Both the position numbers and the translations under genes were made by a program. 64,000 nucleotides of DNA from Halobacteriovorax sp. (GTDB lineage Bacteria > Bdellovibrionota > Bacteriovoracia > Bacteriovoracales > Bacteriovoracaceae): NCBI GenBank assembly GCA_002716825.1, contig PBCC01000037.1:1-64000 (forward strand). The letters run 5' to 3'. The notes beneath the pieces were generated by a model. The model was not told where the DNA came from. It ran no database searches and worked only from the letters and a program-made list of their open reading frames with translations. Shown piece after piece: positions 53,388 through 63,500 of this stretch (position 1 is its first letter; each line of letters begins with the position of its first letter).

Positions 53388-54455
53388 ATGCTAAGACTGA
53401 CAAAAACACTTGCCCTCACTACTTTATTCGCCTGGCCTATGGCCCAAGCGGCTGAGGTTTTACCTGCACCACTGCTGCAGCTCGATGATAAATTTTCACA
53501 CCATGTACTGGTGGCGGAAAAATCAACTCATCAACTTCACCTTTTTCAAAATGATAACGGTAAGCCAAAGCTAGTTAAAACTGTGCAAATGGCCACAGGT
53601 AAAAAAGCTGGCGATAAGATTTTTCAAGGTGATCATAGAACTCCTGAGGGCGTTTACCAGATGACCGAGTTTTTAACCCATGAAGATCTTATTAAAAGAC
53701 ACGGGAAAGCCGGAGAGATTTACGGCGTTGGCGCTTTTGTAATGAACTACCCTAACCCCATCGATGAACGTGAAGGTAAAACTGGCGGCGGGATTTGGAT
53801 TCACTCAACCAACGACGAAACGAGAATCGACAAGGGTCTTGATTCACGTGGCTGCGTCGTTACGGCCAATGTCGACCTGATTGAACTTGCAAAATATATA
53901 GAACTCAATCGAACTTCGGTCGTCGTTGTTCACAATCTCAACTATCTAAAATCAGATGCATGGGAAAGCGAAAGAGCAAATATTTTAAAAACTGTTTCAG
54001 ACTGGGCTTCGGCTTGGCAGTCTGAGGACATAACGACATACCTGAAACAGTACGATGCAAAGCAATTTACTGACAGAACCCGTGGGAACTACAGCGCATT
54101 TTCACAATATAAAAAGGCTGTTTTCTCAGCTCCAGGAAAGCCCGAAGTTAATCTTTCAAATATTTCTATTATGATGGCCAATGGCTATGCCGTGGCCACT
54201 TTTATTCAAGACTATAAAGCAACGAATCTAGCAGACGTCGGTAAGAAGCTTTTGTATCTCAAGAAAAATGAATATTACGAGTGGAAAATTGTTTCTGAGG
54301 TTTGGACAAAAAGTGGCATCGAGCCTTCTGAAGAGGAGCTTAATAAAGTTGCTTTTCAGCCTTCGATGCGGTTTTTCAAAACTCTTAACCCAGAGCAAAT
54401 CATGGAAATTATTCCAGCAAATGCAACTTCTGCGACTCAATCAGCAAGCAATTAA
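53388..54455 (+). CDS. YkuD L,D-transpeptidase/carboxypeptidase with NTF2-like domain (Csd6/Bd1075 layout)
   Basis: 355 residues from ATG at 53388 with GGAG 11 bases upstream; the frame could open at 53286 but only this start puts the signal peptide first (MLRLTKTLALTTLFAWPMAQA). YkuD domain about 35-195 with HRTPEGVYQM, IWIHSTND (His139) and LDSRGCVV (Cys156). A C-terminal NTF2-like region (about 205-325: WASAWQSEDITTYLKQYDAKQF, VATFIQDYKATN, YEWKIVSEVW). This two-domain form occurs in Helicobacter Csd6, Campylobacter Pgp2 and Bdellovibrio Bd1075, peptidoglycan carboxypeptidases that set cell curvature. Begins an operon with a bactofilin. Confidence 0.85.
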   Translation: MLRLTKTLALTTLFAWPMAQAAEVLPAPLLQLDDKFSHHVLVAEKSTHQLHLFQNDNGKPKLVKTVQMATGKKAGDKIFQGDHRTPEGVYQMTEFLTHEDLIKRHGKAGEIYGVGAFVMNYPNPIDEREGKTGGGIWIHSTNDETRIDKGLDSRGCVVTANVDLIELAKYIELNRTSVVVVHNLNYLKSDAWESERANILKTVSDWASAWQSEDITTYLKQYDAKQFTDRTRGNYSAFSQYKKAVFSAPGKPEVNLSNISIMMANGYAVATFIQDYKATNLADVGKKLLYLKKNEYYEWKIVSEVWTKSGIEPSEEELNKVAFQPSMRFFKTLNPEQIMEIIPANATSATQSASN

Positions 54456-54458
54456 TTT

Positions 54459-55193
54459 ATGGCCAAAGCTCAGGGACAAGATAAGCTCTCCTTCATTCTT
54501 TACACGAAGCAATTAGCTCCTCGTTATTACGAGATCAGTAGAAATTACTTCAAATTTTTAACTGTAGGACTGCCGGTTATTACTTTTATTTGTATCGGCG
54601 GTTTGATTGCATTTGCAGTCTACTTTAAGCAGCTTGAGGTTTTAGCCAAACGCAAAGAACCTGTTGTAATTAATAATCTTAGAGAAGATAACCTAGCTCT
54701 ATCAAATAAGATCTCAGAGCTCGATCAGCTCAACAAAAGCCTTGAGAATAAGCTAGCCTCACCTGTACAAACGGACAGAGAAATCGGAACACTATCTCTT
54801 TTCAAGCAGATTCAAGGTCAAAAAGATCTTTCTAAGTCACCGGCTTTAACGCTTGAAGAAGTTGAAGTTGTCCCCGTCGATAATGAGATTGCACTTAATT
54901 TCAAAATTGTTAATGCGACAAAAGACGGTGCAAGACAAGCCGGCTATCTCTTTGTGATTATGAAGGCGGGTAATCAAGTCGCTTTGTATCCTGAAGATGC
55001 CTTTGAACGAGATGAGATGCAGCTATCATTTAACAAAGGTGAATACTTTGCCACAAGTCGCTTTAGGCCTGTGCGCGCCGTTTTCCCTAGGGTCAGTGGA
55101 ACCAGAGAAGTCCTATTTAAGATTGTTATATTTTCCGCCACGGGTGACCTCGTTCAAAAGCAAATCGTTTCACAAACATTGGGGACTCCATGA
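54459..55193 (+). CDS. Membrane protein with coiled-coil, unknown family, in cell-shape operon
   Basis: 244 residues: short cytoplasmic start (MAKAQGQDKLSFILYTK), one membrane helix (about 33-53, FLTVGLPVITFICIGGLIAFAVYF), then a coiled coil (NNLREDNLALSNKISELDQLNKSLENKL) and a beta-rich periplasmic C-terminus (EIALNFKIVNATKDG, GYLFVIMKAGNQVALYPEDAF, GEYFATSRFRPVRAVFPR). I do not know the family. It is the middle gene, 3 bases after the YkuD gene and 4-base overlap with the bactofilin, so it probably links bactofilin filaments to the periplasmic enzyme. Confidence 0.75.
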   Translation: MAKAQGQDKLSFILYTKQLAPRYYEISRNYFKFLTVGLPVITFICIGGLIAFAVYFKQLEVLAKRKEPVVINNLREDNLALSNKISELDQLNKSLENKLASPVQTDREIGTLSLFKQIQGQKDLSKSPALTLEEVEVVPVDNEIALNFKIVNATKDGARQAGYLFVIMKAGNQVALYPEDAFERDEMQLSFNKGEYFATSRFRPVRAVFPRVSGTREVLFKIVIFSATGDLVQKQIVSQTLGTP

Positions 55194-55540
55194 GAGAGCA
55201 TAAAGAAGAAATGCAGGACAAGTCCTTTTCTTTCATAGGTAAAGGCTGTGTCATTTCAGGAAAGTTCTCACTCAAAGGAACAACTCATCTTGCTAGCCAC
55301 CTTGAGGGTGAGCTCATAATGGAAGATGATTCAAGGCTAACGATTGAACCAGAAGGATCTTTTGAAGGTCGACTTCAATCTCATGATATTGAAATATTTG
55401 GAAAGTTTGACGGAAACTTAATATCCACAGGCACTGTCATTATCCACTCTTGTGCCAGTGTTTCAGGTGATCTTGAAGCCAGCCATTTAATCGTCAAACC
55501 AGGTGCGACCGTGAATATCGAAGGTCGCACTCTTCACTGA
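55190..55540 (+). CDS. Bactofilin family cytoskeletal protein
   Basis: 116 residues: SFIGKGCVISGKFSLKGTTHLASHLEGELIMEDDSRLTIEPEGSFEGRLQSHDIEIFGKFDGNL... is the right-handed beta-helix of bactofilins (DUF583), here nearly filling the protein. Bactofilins polymerise without nucleotide and localise peptidoglycan enzymes. The ATG overlaps the stop upstream (ATGA). Stop abuts the convergent M16 gene. Confidence 0.9.
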   Translation: MREHKEEMQDKSFSFIGKGCVISGKFSLKGTTHLASHLEGELIMEDDSRLTIEPEGSFEGRLQSHDIEIFGKFDGNLISTGTVIIHSCASVSGDLEASHLIVKPGATVNIEGRTLH

Positions 55541-56911
55541 TTATAGAAAGTCTTTGTAGCCAACGACTGTCACTTTCCCAAACTCAGAGAGTTTTTTAGC
55601 AAGAGACTTATCGCCTAAAATAACGATCGTTTGCTTGTTCCAATCAAAAATCTGACCGCCCCATTTAGCCATTTCGGCCTCATCGACTTTAGATAAGTAA
55701 TCGGGAAAATCTAGAAAACGTTGGTAATTTACTCCAACGTGATCGAGATAAATCAACTGTTGTAAAAAGTCTGAGCTCTTCTCAAAGCGAAATGGATAAC
55801 TTCCCATCAAGCGCCCTTTAGAGATGGCAAAGATATTATCTCTTATTTTGCCTTCTTTGAGCTCTACAAGGAGTTCTTTAACAACGCCTAAAAGAGCTGC
55901 GGCCGACTCATTTTTAGTTGATGTTTGAATGGCCGCACGACCATAGCTTTTTTGTCCAGCGGCAAAGGCACCAGCGGAGTAAACAAGGCCTCGACTACTG
56001 CGAAGCTCCCGCATAAGTAGCGAGGTGAATCCGCCGCCTAGATATGTTGAAAGCAGCTCTACCGCTTCTCTTGGTTGTACGAGCTCCTCTGATAAGAACC
56101 TACCGATACGAACTTGTGCTTGATTCGAGCCAGGAACACTCACGAGGAAAATTTCCGGATCTTTACTTGAGAATTCTTTTGTAAAAGTTATCTCTCGTTT
56201 AAAACTGGCATCTTTTCCTTTCCAACCGCACTCATTATTTAAAATCTCTTTGATCTTAAGAATTTGCTTGGGTCCAGTCACATAGACTCGTTTTGCAACT
56301 TTCTGGTTGAAGTATTCAAGTTTATCCTTCAAGTGGCCTGGAGATAGTCTTGAAAGATCACGAAGCTTACCCTCAACCGGATAAGCATAGGGAGTTCCGG
56401 CCAATGAGAGCTCGCGAAACGCTCTTGAAGCTAAGCTCCCTGGGTCTGAAACCATATTAGTGAGAGCATCTTTGGCGCGCTTGATTTCACGATCAACTTC
56501 CCTTTTAGGATAGGTCGCATCTGTGAACATATGGCATAAACGCTTAAAAGTTGGAATGCTGTCTTTAACCAAGCCTGAGACATTGTACAGACTGTATTCG
56601 TGGGTCACATAAGGTCCGTGTGATACACCAAAAAACTCTAGATGATCGACCAATTCTTTTTGTTTGTAGCGATTTGTTCCCGTAGTGAGAAGTCCAAGAG
56701 CTGCCTGTGACTCACCTTTTCTATTCGGATTATCCGATAGAGCACCATCGGCAAAGTATACGGAAAGGTCGTAAGTGGGGAAACGATCATCTTCAACCCA
56801 AACGACTTCCAGTCCATCCCAGTTAAGTTTATGGACTTTAGAAGCAAGCTCTTTGGCCGAAAGAGAAGTAACTAGAAAACTTGCAAATATTAATGTCGAT
56901 AAAAATTTCAT
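55541..56911 (-). CDS. M16 family peptidase, non-catalytic subunit
   Basis: 456 residues with signal peptide (MKFLSTLIFASFLVTSLSA). It is a two-lobed M16B fold but where HxxEH should be there is none (N-terminal lobe reads YFADGALSDNPNRKGESQAALGLLTTG). The R/Y pair that binds substrate is kept in the second lobe (LRSSRGLVYSAGAF). This is typical of the inactive partner of a heterodimeric M16 protease, whose active subunit is encoded upstream with a 1-base overlap. Confidence 0.88.
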   Translation of the reverse strand: MKFLSTLIFASFLVTSLSAKELASKVHKLNWDGLEVVWVEDDRFPTYDLSVYFADGALSDNPNRKGESQAALGLLTTGTNRYKQKELVDHLEFFGVSHGPYVTHEYSLYNVSGLVKDSIPTFKRLCHMFTDATYPKREVDREIKRAKDALTNMVSDPGSLASRAFRELSLAGTPYAYPVEGKLRDLSRLSPGHLKDKLEYFNQKVAKRVYVTGPKQILKIKEILNNECGWKGKDASFKREITFTKEFSSKDPEIFLVSVPGSNQAQVRIGRFLSEELVQPREAVELLSTYLGGGFTSLLMRELRSSRGLVYSAGAFAAGQKSYGRAAIQTSTKNESAAALLGVVKELLVELKEGKIRDNIFAISKGRLMGSYPFRFEKSSDFLQQLIYLDHVGVNYQRFLDFPDYLSKVDEAEMAKWGGQIFDWNKQTIVILGDKSLAKKLSEFGKVTVVGYKDFL

Positions 56912-58314
56912 TAACGACTCCCCTTCTCTTCTTTGTGCTTATCCCAGATGGAAAGAAAGATTCCTTCACCATTTTTTAGGACTTCATAACAGGCTTTTTT
57001 CACTTCATCAGTCGTGATCGACTCATAGATATCGACTTCTTTTTTGTACTCTTTATAGTCACCGAAAAGACTTTCTCGAAGTCCAACAAAGTGTGCTGCC
57101 CCGGCATTTGTTTTGAGTGATTGAAAGAAGCTAATTAAATACTGGTTCTTTGTTTTTTGAACTGTACGCTCAGTAATGGCATCTTCGCACATCTTTCCTT
57201 TTATCAAATTTTGTAAACTGGATTTAAAGCGAGAAAGGTTTTGACCTCTGGCCAACTCACCACCAAAAAAGAAAACACCATTATGCTGAAGCGTATAGTT
57301 TGCAGCATAGACAGAGGACAGCTGTGCTTTTCTTCCTTTAACCAAGCTTTGATTTAGCCATGAGCTCTCGCCGTCGCCAAGAACTGAAGAGAGAATATCC
57401 ATCACATAAGAAGCACGCTCTCCAACAGGCAAGCCCTGAAAGGCATACATGAAAAGTGGCGTAGGACTGGTACCATTAAGCTTTATCTCATTGGCAATTT
57501 TTTTAGATTTAAACTGGTAGCGAGCTCTGGCATCAGTCTGTTTTTTAAAGTCAGCTAATTCTTTTGACTCGGACAGATCTCCAAAGTTTGACTTCACCAA
57601 TGAATAGACTTCATCGGCATCAACGTCTCCCGCAATCACAATCACCATATTATTTGGAACATAGAAGCGGTCATGAAAAGCGCGAAGATTGTCTGGTGTT
57701 AATGCCTCAAGGTCTTTGACTTCTCCAATGACTGATCCGCCATAAGGAGTCCCCTTGAAAACTTCCTGCATCATACGCAGATAGAGCTTCCCTTCAGGCG
57801 AGTTTTCATAGCGCATCTTTCTCTCTTCAAAGACCACTTGGCGCTCTTTTTCCACCAGCTCAGGCACAAGTAAAAGACCTCTGACTCTATCGGCTTCCAT
57901 TTCAATCATCTCTTCAAGATGGGCTGACGGTAGTGACTCGTAGTAAACAGTCATGTCGAAGTTGGTATAAGCATTCGTGCTGCCACCAAATTTTTCAATG
58001 GTTGAATCAAAGACTTCTGGTGGATAATTTTTTGAGCCCCTAAACATCATATGCTCAAGAAAATGTGTTGCTCCCGTAGTTCCAGGAGTTTCATGTCTTC
58101 CGCCTACTTCATAAAACGTATAATAGGACATAATTGGGAGGGTTTGGTTCTCCAAAACCAGTAACCTAATACCGTTTGGTAGCTCCCACTTCTTAACCTC
58201 TAGTTTAATTGTGGGTCTTTCATCTCCATCTAAACTCGGCTTTTTTTCAACTTGCGAGCAGGATAGGACTATAAGGCTAACAATGAGTAAGAGCAGGTGA
58301 TAAGACCGAATCAT
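56911..58314 (-). CDS. M16 family zinc peptidase, catalytic subunit, lipoprotein
   Basis: 467 residues; signal with lipobox (IVSLIVLSCSQ, Cys19), so anchored to the envelope. Zinc site HFLEHMMF: His84, Glu87, His88, with the downstream Glu in EADRVRGLLL region. Family features VGGRHETPGTTGATHFLEH and FDMTVYYESLP. Cleaves unfolded peptides or proteins in the periplasm. Pairs with the inactive subunit. The two share one base (stop/start). Confidence 0.92.
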   Translation of the reverse strand: MIRSYHLLLLIVSLIVLSCSQVEKKPSLDGDERPTIKLEVKKWELPNGIRLLVLENQTLPIMSYYTFYEVGGRHETPGTTGATHFLEHMMFRGSKNYPPEVFDSTIEKFGGSTNAYTNFDMTVYYESLPSAHLEEMIEMEADRVRGLLLVPELVEKERQVVFEERKMRYENSPEGKLYLRMMQEVFKGTPYGGSVIGEVKDLEALTPDNLRAFHDRFYVPNNMVIVIAGDVDADEVYSLVKSNFGDLSESKELADFKKQTDARARYQFKSKKIANEIKLNGTSPTPLFMYAFQGLPVGERASYVMDILSSVLGDGESSWLNQSLVKGRKAQLSSVYAANYTLQHNGVFFFGGELARGQNLSRFKSSLQNLIKGKMCEDAITERTVQKTKNQYLISFFQSLKTNAGAAHFVGLRESLFGDYKEYKKEVDIYESITTDEVKKACYEVLKNGEGIFLSIWDKHKEEKGSR

Positions 58315-58484
58315 GAAGTCTCCATTTCAAGAATATCGACCAGATTAGAGGTCTTTAGATCAAACTTCAACTTATGGAAATTTAAACCTTTCGCGCCGCA
58401 CGATAGCGATGTAAATTCCCTTCACACAACGGGTGGAAAATGATTAAAGTCTCCCCATAAAATACCTTGAACTCAGGAGCCACC

Positions 58485-59591
58485 ATGAAAATTGGAGTGC
58501 CAAAGGAAATCAAAATTAAAGAAAGCCGTGTTGGTCTTGTGCCAGGTGGTGTTCGTCAACTCGTGATCGATGGTCACCAAGTATTCGTTGAAACGAATGC
58601 CGGTGCCGGTATCGGTATTAGCGATGATGACTATATTCAAGCCGGTGCGAAAATTCTTCCTTCGCTTGAAGCTGTTTTTGAAACGGCCGAGATGATTGTA
58701 AAGGTTAAGGAACCACAGCCACGCGAGATCGCCTTACTTCGTCCACATCATTTACTTTATACATACCTGCATTTGGCTGCTGATACAGAGCTAACGACGG
58801 GCTTAATGGAAAGTGGTGCAACCTGCGTCGCTTATGAAACGATCCAGCTACCAAACGGCTCACTTCCACTTCTCGTTCCAATGTCGGAAGTTGCAGGAAG
58901 AATGTCGACTCAAGTAGGTGCAAGTTATCTACAGATTGATCACGGCGGTAAGGGTGTTCTTCTTGGCGGCGTACCAGGTACTCGCCGCGCTCGCGTCACA
59001 GTTATTGGCTGTGGAATCGCCGGAACAAACGCCATTAAGATGGCCATGGGTATGGGCGCCGATGTGACAGCAATTGATCGCAGCACACGTCGTCTTGCTG
59101 AACTTGATGATCTTTTTGATAACCGCATCACTACTCTTTATTCCAATATGCAAAATATTGAAGAAGCCGTACTGCGTTCAGATCTCGTCATTGGAGCGGT
59201 TCTTATCGCTGGTGCCAAAGCTCCAAAGCTCGTCACTCGCGAGATGATTTCTAAAATGGAAAAAGGTTCTGTTGTTGTCGATATTGCTGTTGATCAGGGC
59301 GGCTGTATTGAGACATGTAAACCAACCACTCACGAAAACCCAACATTTGAAGTCGATGGGGTTGTCCACTACTGCGTGGCCAATATGCCTGGTGCCGTAG
59401 CGAGAACTTCAACTTACGCGTTAACAAACGTTACGCTTGAATATGCCCGCGCCCTCGCCAACCTTGGGACAGAAGAAGCTGCTCGTCGCGACCCTGCACT
59501 TAAGCTTGGGGTCAATATTTTCAAAGGCAAACTTGTTTATGAACAAGTCGCCAATGACCTGGAACTTCCGTACACACCACTCGGTTTTTAA
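58485..59591 (+). CDS. ald: Alanine dehydrogenase
   Basis: 368 residues from ATG at 58485 (GGAG 5 bases upstream). MKIGVPKEIKIKESRVGLVPGGV, HHLLYTYLHLAADTELT, PLLVPMSEVAGRMS (active-site region), NAD motif GCGIAGTNAIKMAMGMGADVTAID and the late YCVANMPGAVARTSTYALTN. Reversible NAD-dependent deamination of alanine to pyruvate; helpful for growth on amino acids. No gene follows closely; FliL-like gene is 64 bases on. Confidence 0.97.
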   Translation: MKIGVPKEIKIKESRVGLVPGGVRQLVIDGHQVFVETNAGAGIGISDDDYIQAGAKILPSLEAVFETAEMIVKVKEPQPREIALLRPHHLLYTYLHLAADTELTTGLMESGATCVAYETIQLPNGSLPLLVPMSEVAGRMSTQVGASYLQIDHGGKGVLLGGVPGTRRARVTVIGCGIAGTNAIKMAMGMGADVTAIDRSTRRLAELDDLFDNRITTLYSNMQNIEEAVLRSDLVIGAVLIAGAKAPKLVTREMISKMEKGSVVVDIAVDQGGCIETCKPTTHENPTFEVDGVVHYCVANMPGAVARTSTYALTNVTLEYARALANLGTEEAARRDPALKLGVNIFKGKLVYEQVANDLELPYTPLGF

Positions 59592-59655
59592 AAAAATCTG
59601 GCTCTCCCACTCGATCATGCTAAAATAAAGTAGTTGAATCATTGGGAGAGCATTT

Positions 59656-60126
59656 TTGACTGGTAAAAAACTCATCGACACGATCTTAATTGGCTTAATG
59701 GTGCTGGCCACCTTGGCCACCGTTGGTGTCTTCGTCTATACACAAATTCTCTATGAACGCCCTCTTCCAAACCCTGAAGCTGAAAGAGCTAAGATGGTGG
59801 AACAAGCCAAAGAACAGCTTTTTCCCAATTCTTACAAACTAGATAAACTCATTATCAATCTCCCCTCTAAATCGAGTCGACTGAGATTTTTGGATGTTCA
59901 AGCTTATTTGGTTCCCTTCACTTCAGAGGCGACTGATTCTTTTGATAAAAAGAAGGCGACTATTCAAGACATCTTCATCGAAGTCGCTTCCGCTATTGAG
60001 CCCAATGAGCTTGGAACTATTTCAGGTAAAATTTTATTAGAGAGCAGGCTTAAAAAGCGAATTAATGAATTATTTGCAAAGCCACTAGTTAAGAATATTC
60101 AGTTTACTGACTTTGTTATCCAATAA
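59656..60126 (+). CDS. FliL-like flagellar basal-body-associated protein
   Basis: 156 residues: one N-terminal membrane segment (about 7-29), short basic start and a periplasmic domain with YKLDKLIINLPSKSSRLRFLDVQAYLVPF, IQDIFIEVASAIEPNELGTISGKILLESRLKKRINELF, the FliL pattern. FliL supports stator function. Located far from a flagellar operon; it may be one of several paralogues. TTG start with GGAG 7 bases before. Confidence 0.8.
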   Translation: MTGKKLIDTILIGLMVLATLATVGVFVYTQILYERPLPNPEAERAKMVEQAKEQLFPNSYKLDKLIINLPSKSSRLRFLDVQAYLVPFTSEATDSFDKKKATIQDIFIEVASAIEPNELGTISGKILLESRLKKRINELFAKPLVKNIQFTDFVIQ

Positions 60127-60130
60127 AAAA

Positions 60131-60147
60131 GCCCCAATTAATGGGGC
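60131..60147 (-). terminator. Rho-independent terminator (mainly minus strand)
   Basis: GCCCC-AATTAAT-GGGGC with a T-run downstream on the minus strand (A-run at 60124-60130), so it best ends the small gene at 60177-60335; it may act weakly on the plus strand. Confidence 0.8.
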
Positions 60148-60176
60148 TTAATATTTCAAATCTAAATTTTAAAAGA

Positions 60177-60335
60177 CTATTTGTTTTCGTCAGTATAAGC
60201 AGCGTTAGCAGTGCTATCTTCTAGCTTTGCCGTGTAGTCTTCAAGTTGCTTCTTAGTAAGTTTACCTTGCTCAACGAGTTTATCGCGAAGGCGTACGTCT
60301 AATTGCTTATCTTCTAATGCATCACTTAGCTTCAT
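60177..60335 (-). CDS. Small charged protein, unknown function
   Basis: 52 residues from ATG at 60335: MKLSDALEDKQLDVRLRDKL then GKLTKKQLEDYTAKLEDS. GAGG with a 6-base spacing decides this start over several in-frame ATGs further up (to 60353). Mostly helical and charged; no family recognised, but the size and ending in Asn/Lys-rich residues are seen in Bdellovibrionota. Followed by a terminator. Confidence 0.7.
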   Translation of the reverse strand: MKLSDALEDKQLDVRLRDKLVEQGKLTKKQLEDYTAKLEDSTANAAYTDENK

Positions 60336-60569
60336 TCTAGACCTCATCATCATGGCGCTTAACGGAATTGTGTAACTGCACGAAATTAGCCAAGAACACA
60401 TGCTATGACAAGGGGGTCTTGAATATTCAATAACTTAAACTAAGTGACCCACAAAAATTGTTGGCAAAACCGACCATTTTAAACCGGAAAAGGCTGCCTT
60501 AAGTCTACGAAATTACTTGGAATGCAAAAGATCCTAAATGTTTATCGATGTGACGTCGATAATGACGGT

Positions 60570-63500
60570 ATGAAGTCTAAAGTATTTAAGACAATTCTCG
60601 TTTCTAGCATCATCCTTCTCACGGGATGTATGCCCGATAGTTTGACCAAGTTCAAACAAGAGACGAAGCCACAAAAATCAGTCTCTGGTGGAACAACAAC
60701 TCAGGATACTGCTCCAAGCGCACTGTCTTATACTAAGTCTACCTACCAATTTACCGTCTCAAATCCAATCGTAGCTCAAAGCCCAACCGTAACAGGCGAA
60801 GTGGTCTCCTATTCAATTAGCCCTGCTCTACCGTCCGGCCTAGCTTTAGATACAACGACTGGTCGTCTTTTTGGTACACCAACTGTGTTCGCTGCAGCTA
60901 CAAATCATGTCATCACGGCAACTAATAGTGCTGGTTCAACCTCTACTACAATCAATATCTCGGCGTTTAATCAGCCGGCCGGCTTAAAGTATAACCTTCA
61001 AGCTCGATCTATTATTACTATGTCTTCGGCCAGTGCACTCAGTGTTGGCGGAAGCTTCACGACAGGTACAGGTGTTGGCGTTGTCAAGCAACTCTCCGGC
61101 AATGTTGCTGAAGTAGAAGTGACAAGTGGTTACTTTGTTCTAGGACAAACAGTTACTGAAACTACTGTTCAAACAATTGATGAGCTAGACTATAAAAACT
61201 CAGTTCAGATCTTTCCGGTTAACACAGCTAATATCGTCAATTTTACAGTAGGTGGGTTTGTATCAAGCCCCGCATCTCAAGGTTCATCTCTAGGTATTGT
61301 TAAGCAACTTTTATCAGACAGCATTGTTGTCGATATTGTCCGCGGAACATTTGCACCAACTGAAACTCTAGATAATGTTGCCACCTATGCTGCTACTGAT
61401 ATGACAGTTGATAAAATTAACTATGTGCTAGAAACTGGCGATAGCATCGACCTTAGGCCTACGATTACTGCTGGTGAGTCGATCTCCTATGAGCTTGCCT
61501 CTGGAGCCCTACCAAGTGGTTTTACTGCATTTGCTGATACTAGCGGGTACATCATTGGCACCTACTCTACATCTGCCACCACGCAAATAACGGTTGAAGC
61601 TAATAACCCAGTCGGTTCAGTATCTTCGACATTTACGATGGGTCCTCTCATTGCCACTCCTCAATACTTAAGTGTTACACAAAACGTCGTCTTAAAAGTT
61701 CTCGATTCAAGTTCCTTTGAATACGGTAAGAAAGTCACAACCTCAAGTGGGGATGTAGGCCAAGTTATCCAGGTAATCGATGGCGAATACTTATATGTCC
61801 GCGTTCTATCGGGAAGCTTTGAAAAAGATGAATCACTAGATAACTCTATTCCTTTTGGTGGTGAAAAAACAAGCGTGCTCGATGTTAAACATGTCTCACT
61901 CGTTCTTGAAGTTCCAAATGGTGGAGCAGCAAATTTCCTCAGAGATGGATATATCTCTTCAAACACTGGTGGCAAAGGGATCGTTTCACATATTTTTGCT
62001 GACGGTGCTAACCCAGACAAAATTTTTGTCAGACAAACTGTCCCTGGTTTTGCAGCAGACTCTGTAACCCCTGTTCAAATTGATAACACCACAACTTTTG
62101 CATTAGCAGAAACGACGATTACCAAAGTTAGATCTAATAACTTGGAGATCTACCTAACCTCTGTCGCAGCCTTTTCGAAAGGCATTGCTGTCACTTATGA
62201 AAGTGGTGCGACCTATGCTTCAGGTTGGGTCCACGATACCAACACTTCATCAAACTCAATGACTGTCAGAGTTAATCGCGAAGGCTTTCACTACGACGTA
62301 GGTCCAGATAACGTTAATCCATTTATTGCTACTGAATCTCCAGTTAGCTCTTATAGAGCAGATAATACAATCTACTTAAGAACCGGTGAAGCGACTCGCT
62401 TAAATACAATTTTACTTGCCGGTAACGACATTGAATTCACTGTTGTTCCCGATCTTCCACCAGGCCTGACTTTAGACTCTGAGACTGGAGTTATCTCTGG
62501 AACTCCCGAGCAGTCATCTGTTAAGAAGTCTTATACACTAAGCGCAACCAATACAGTTGGTGGTGTTCCACAGGTCACAACTTTTAGTTTCAATATTAAA
62601 GTCTACGACGTTTTCAGCCTCGCTAATATCACGCCGAATGCGACAAGCTACGTTCTTCATAAAACTGGCAAAGGTAATGAGATTGCCGATTGCTTGGTCA
62701 CTCAAGAACAAGTCGCCAGTTCAAATCAATCACAAAAAGATATCACCTGTATGATGGAAGGTGGCGAGCTAGACCTCTATCAACTTGGTCTTGGGACTCG
62801 CGTTTTCTCGTCGAAGGGTATGTGTAAATATGTATCGACACGTCCCTATGGTTTTTGGAAGTATCCTTATAAGAAAACGACAACTAACAACGTTAAGCTT
62901 ATAGTCAATGGCTCTTGTTCCGCTGGTGTAAGAACACAGTCTAATACAGATGGCAGTAGCTTTAGATGTCACTCCGATTATAGCGCTGACTCTTCATTTT
63001 TAGGTGGTCCTAATTGTGATGATGGTCGCTATACAGAGGTTACTATTAACTACAATGATGATACCACTCCAAATCCAGATGGAACTTGTGACTCGTTTAC
63101 TGTTACGAGTAATATAAGAGATTGTGGTGGACAGAAGTATGCTTGTTATGGCGGATCACAGAAAGAGGAGTTCTCTGAGGGTCAGCTCGCTGCTGGTATT
63201 CGCTCAACTATCTTTAATGCAACTGAAGGTGCTGCCGTCGAATACACGATCACCTCCCCTCTCAATCAAGGCTTAATTACCAACCGCAACCTTGTGAACT
63301 ACACTGCAAACAACTCTTGCGCGGATGCCGATGGTTACAATCCAAATAATACGAATTGGCGTGCCTATGCAGATCAGTTTGTGAGTAGAACTTTATCAGG
63401 AACAATCAGTTCAGGCGTTCAGTACAGCAATAGTATTGTCGGCGTTGGAACAGTCTTTACAGAAGAGCTCATTGTCGGTGATACAATTAATGTAGGAAGC

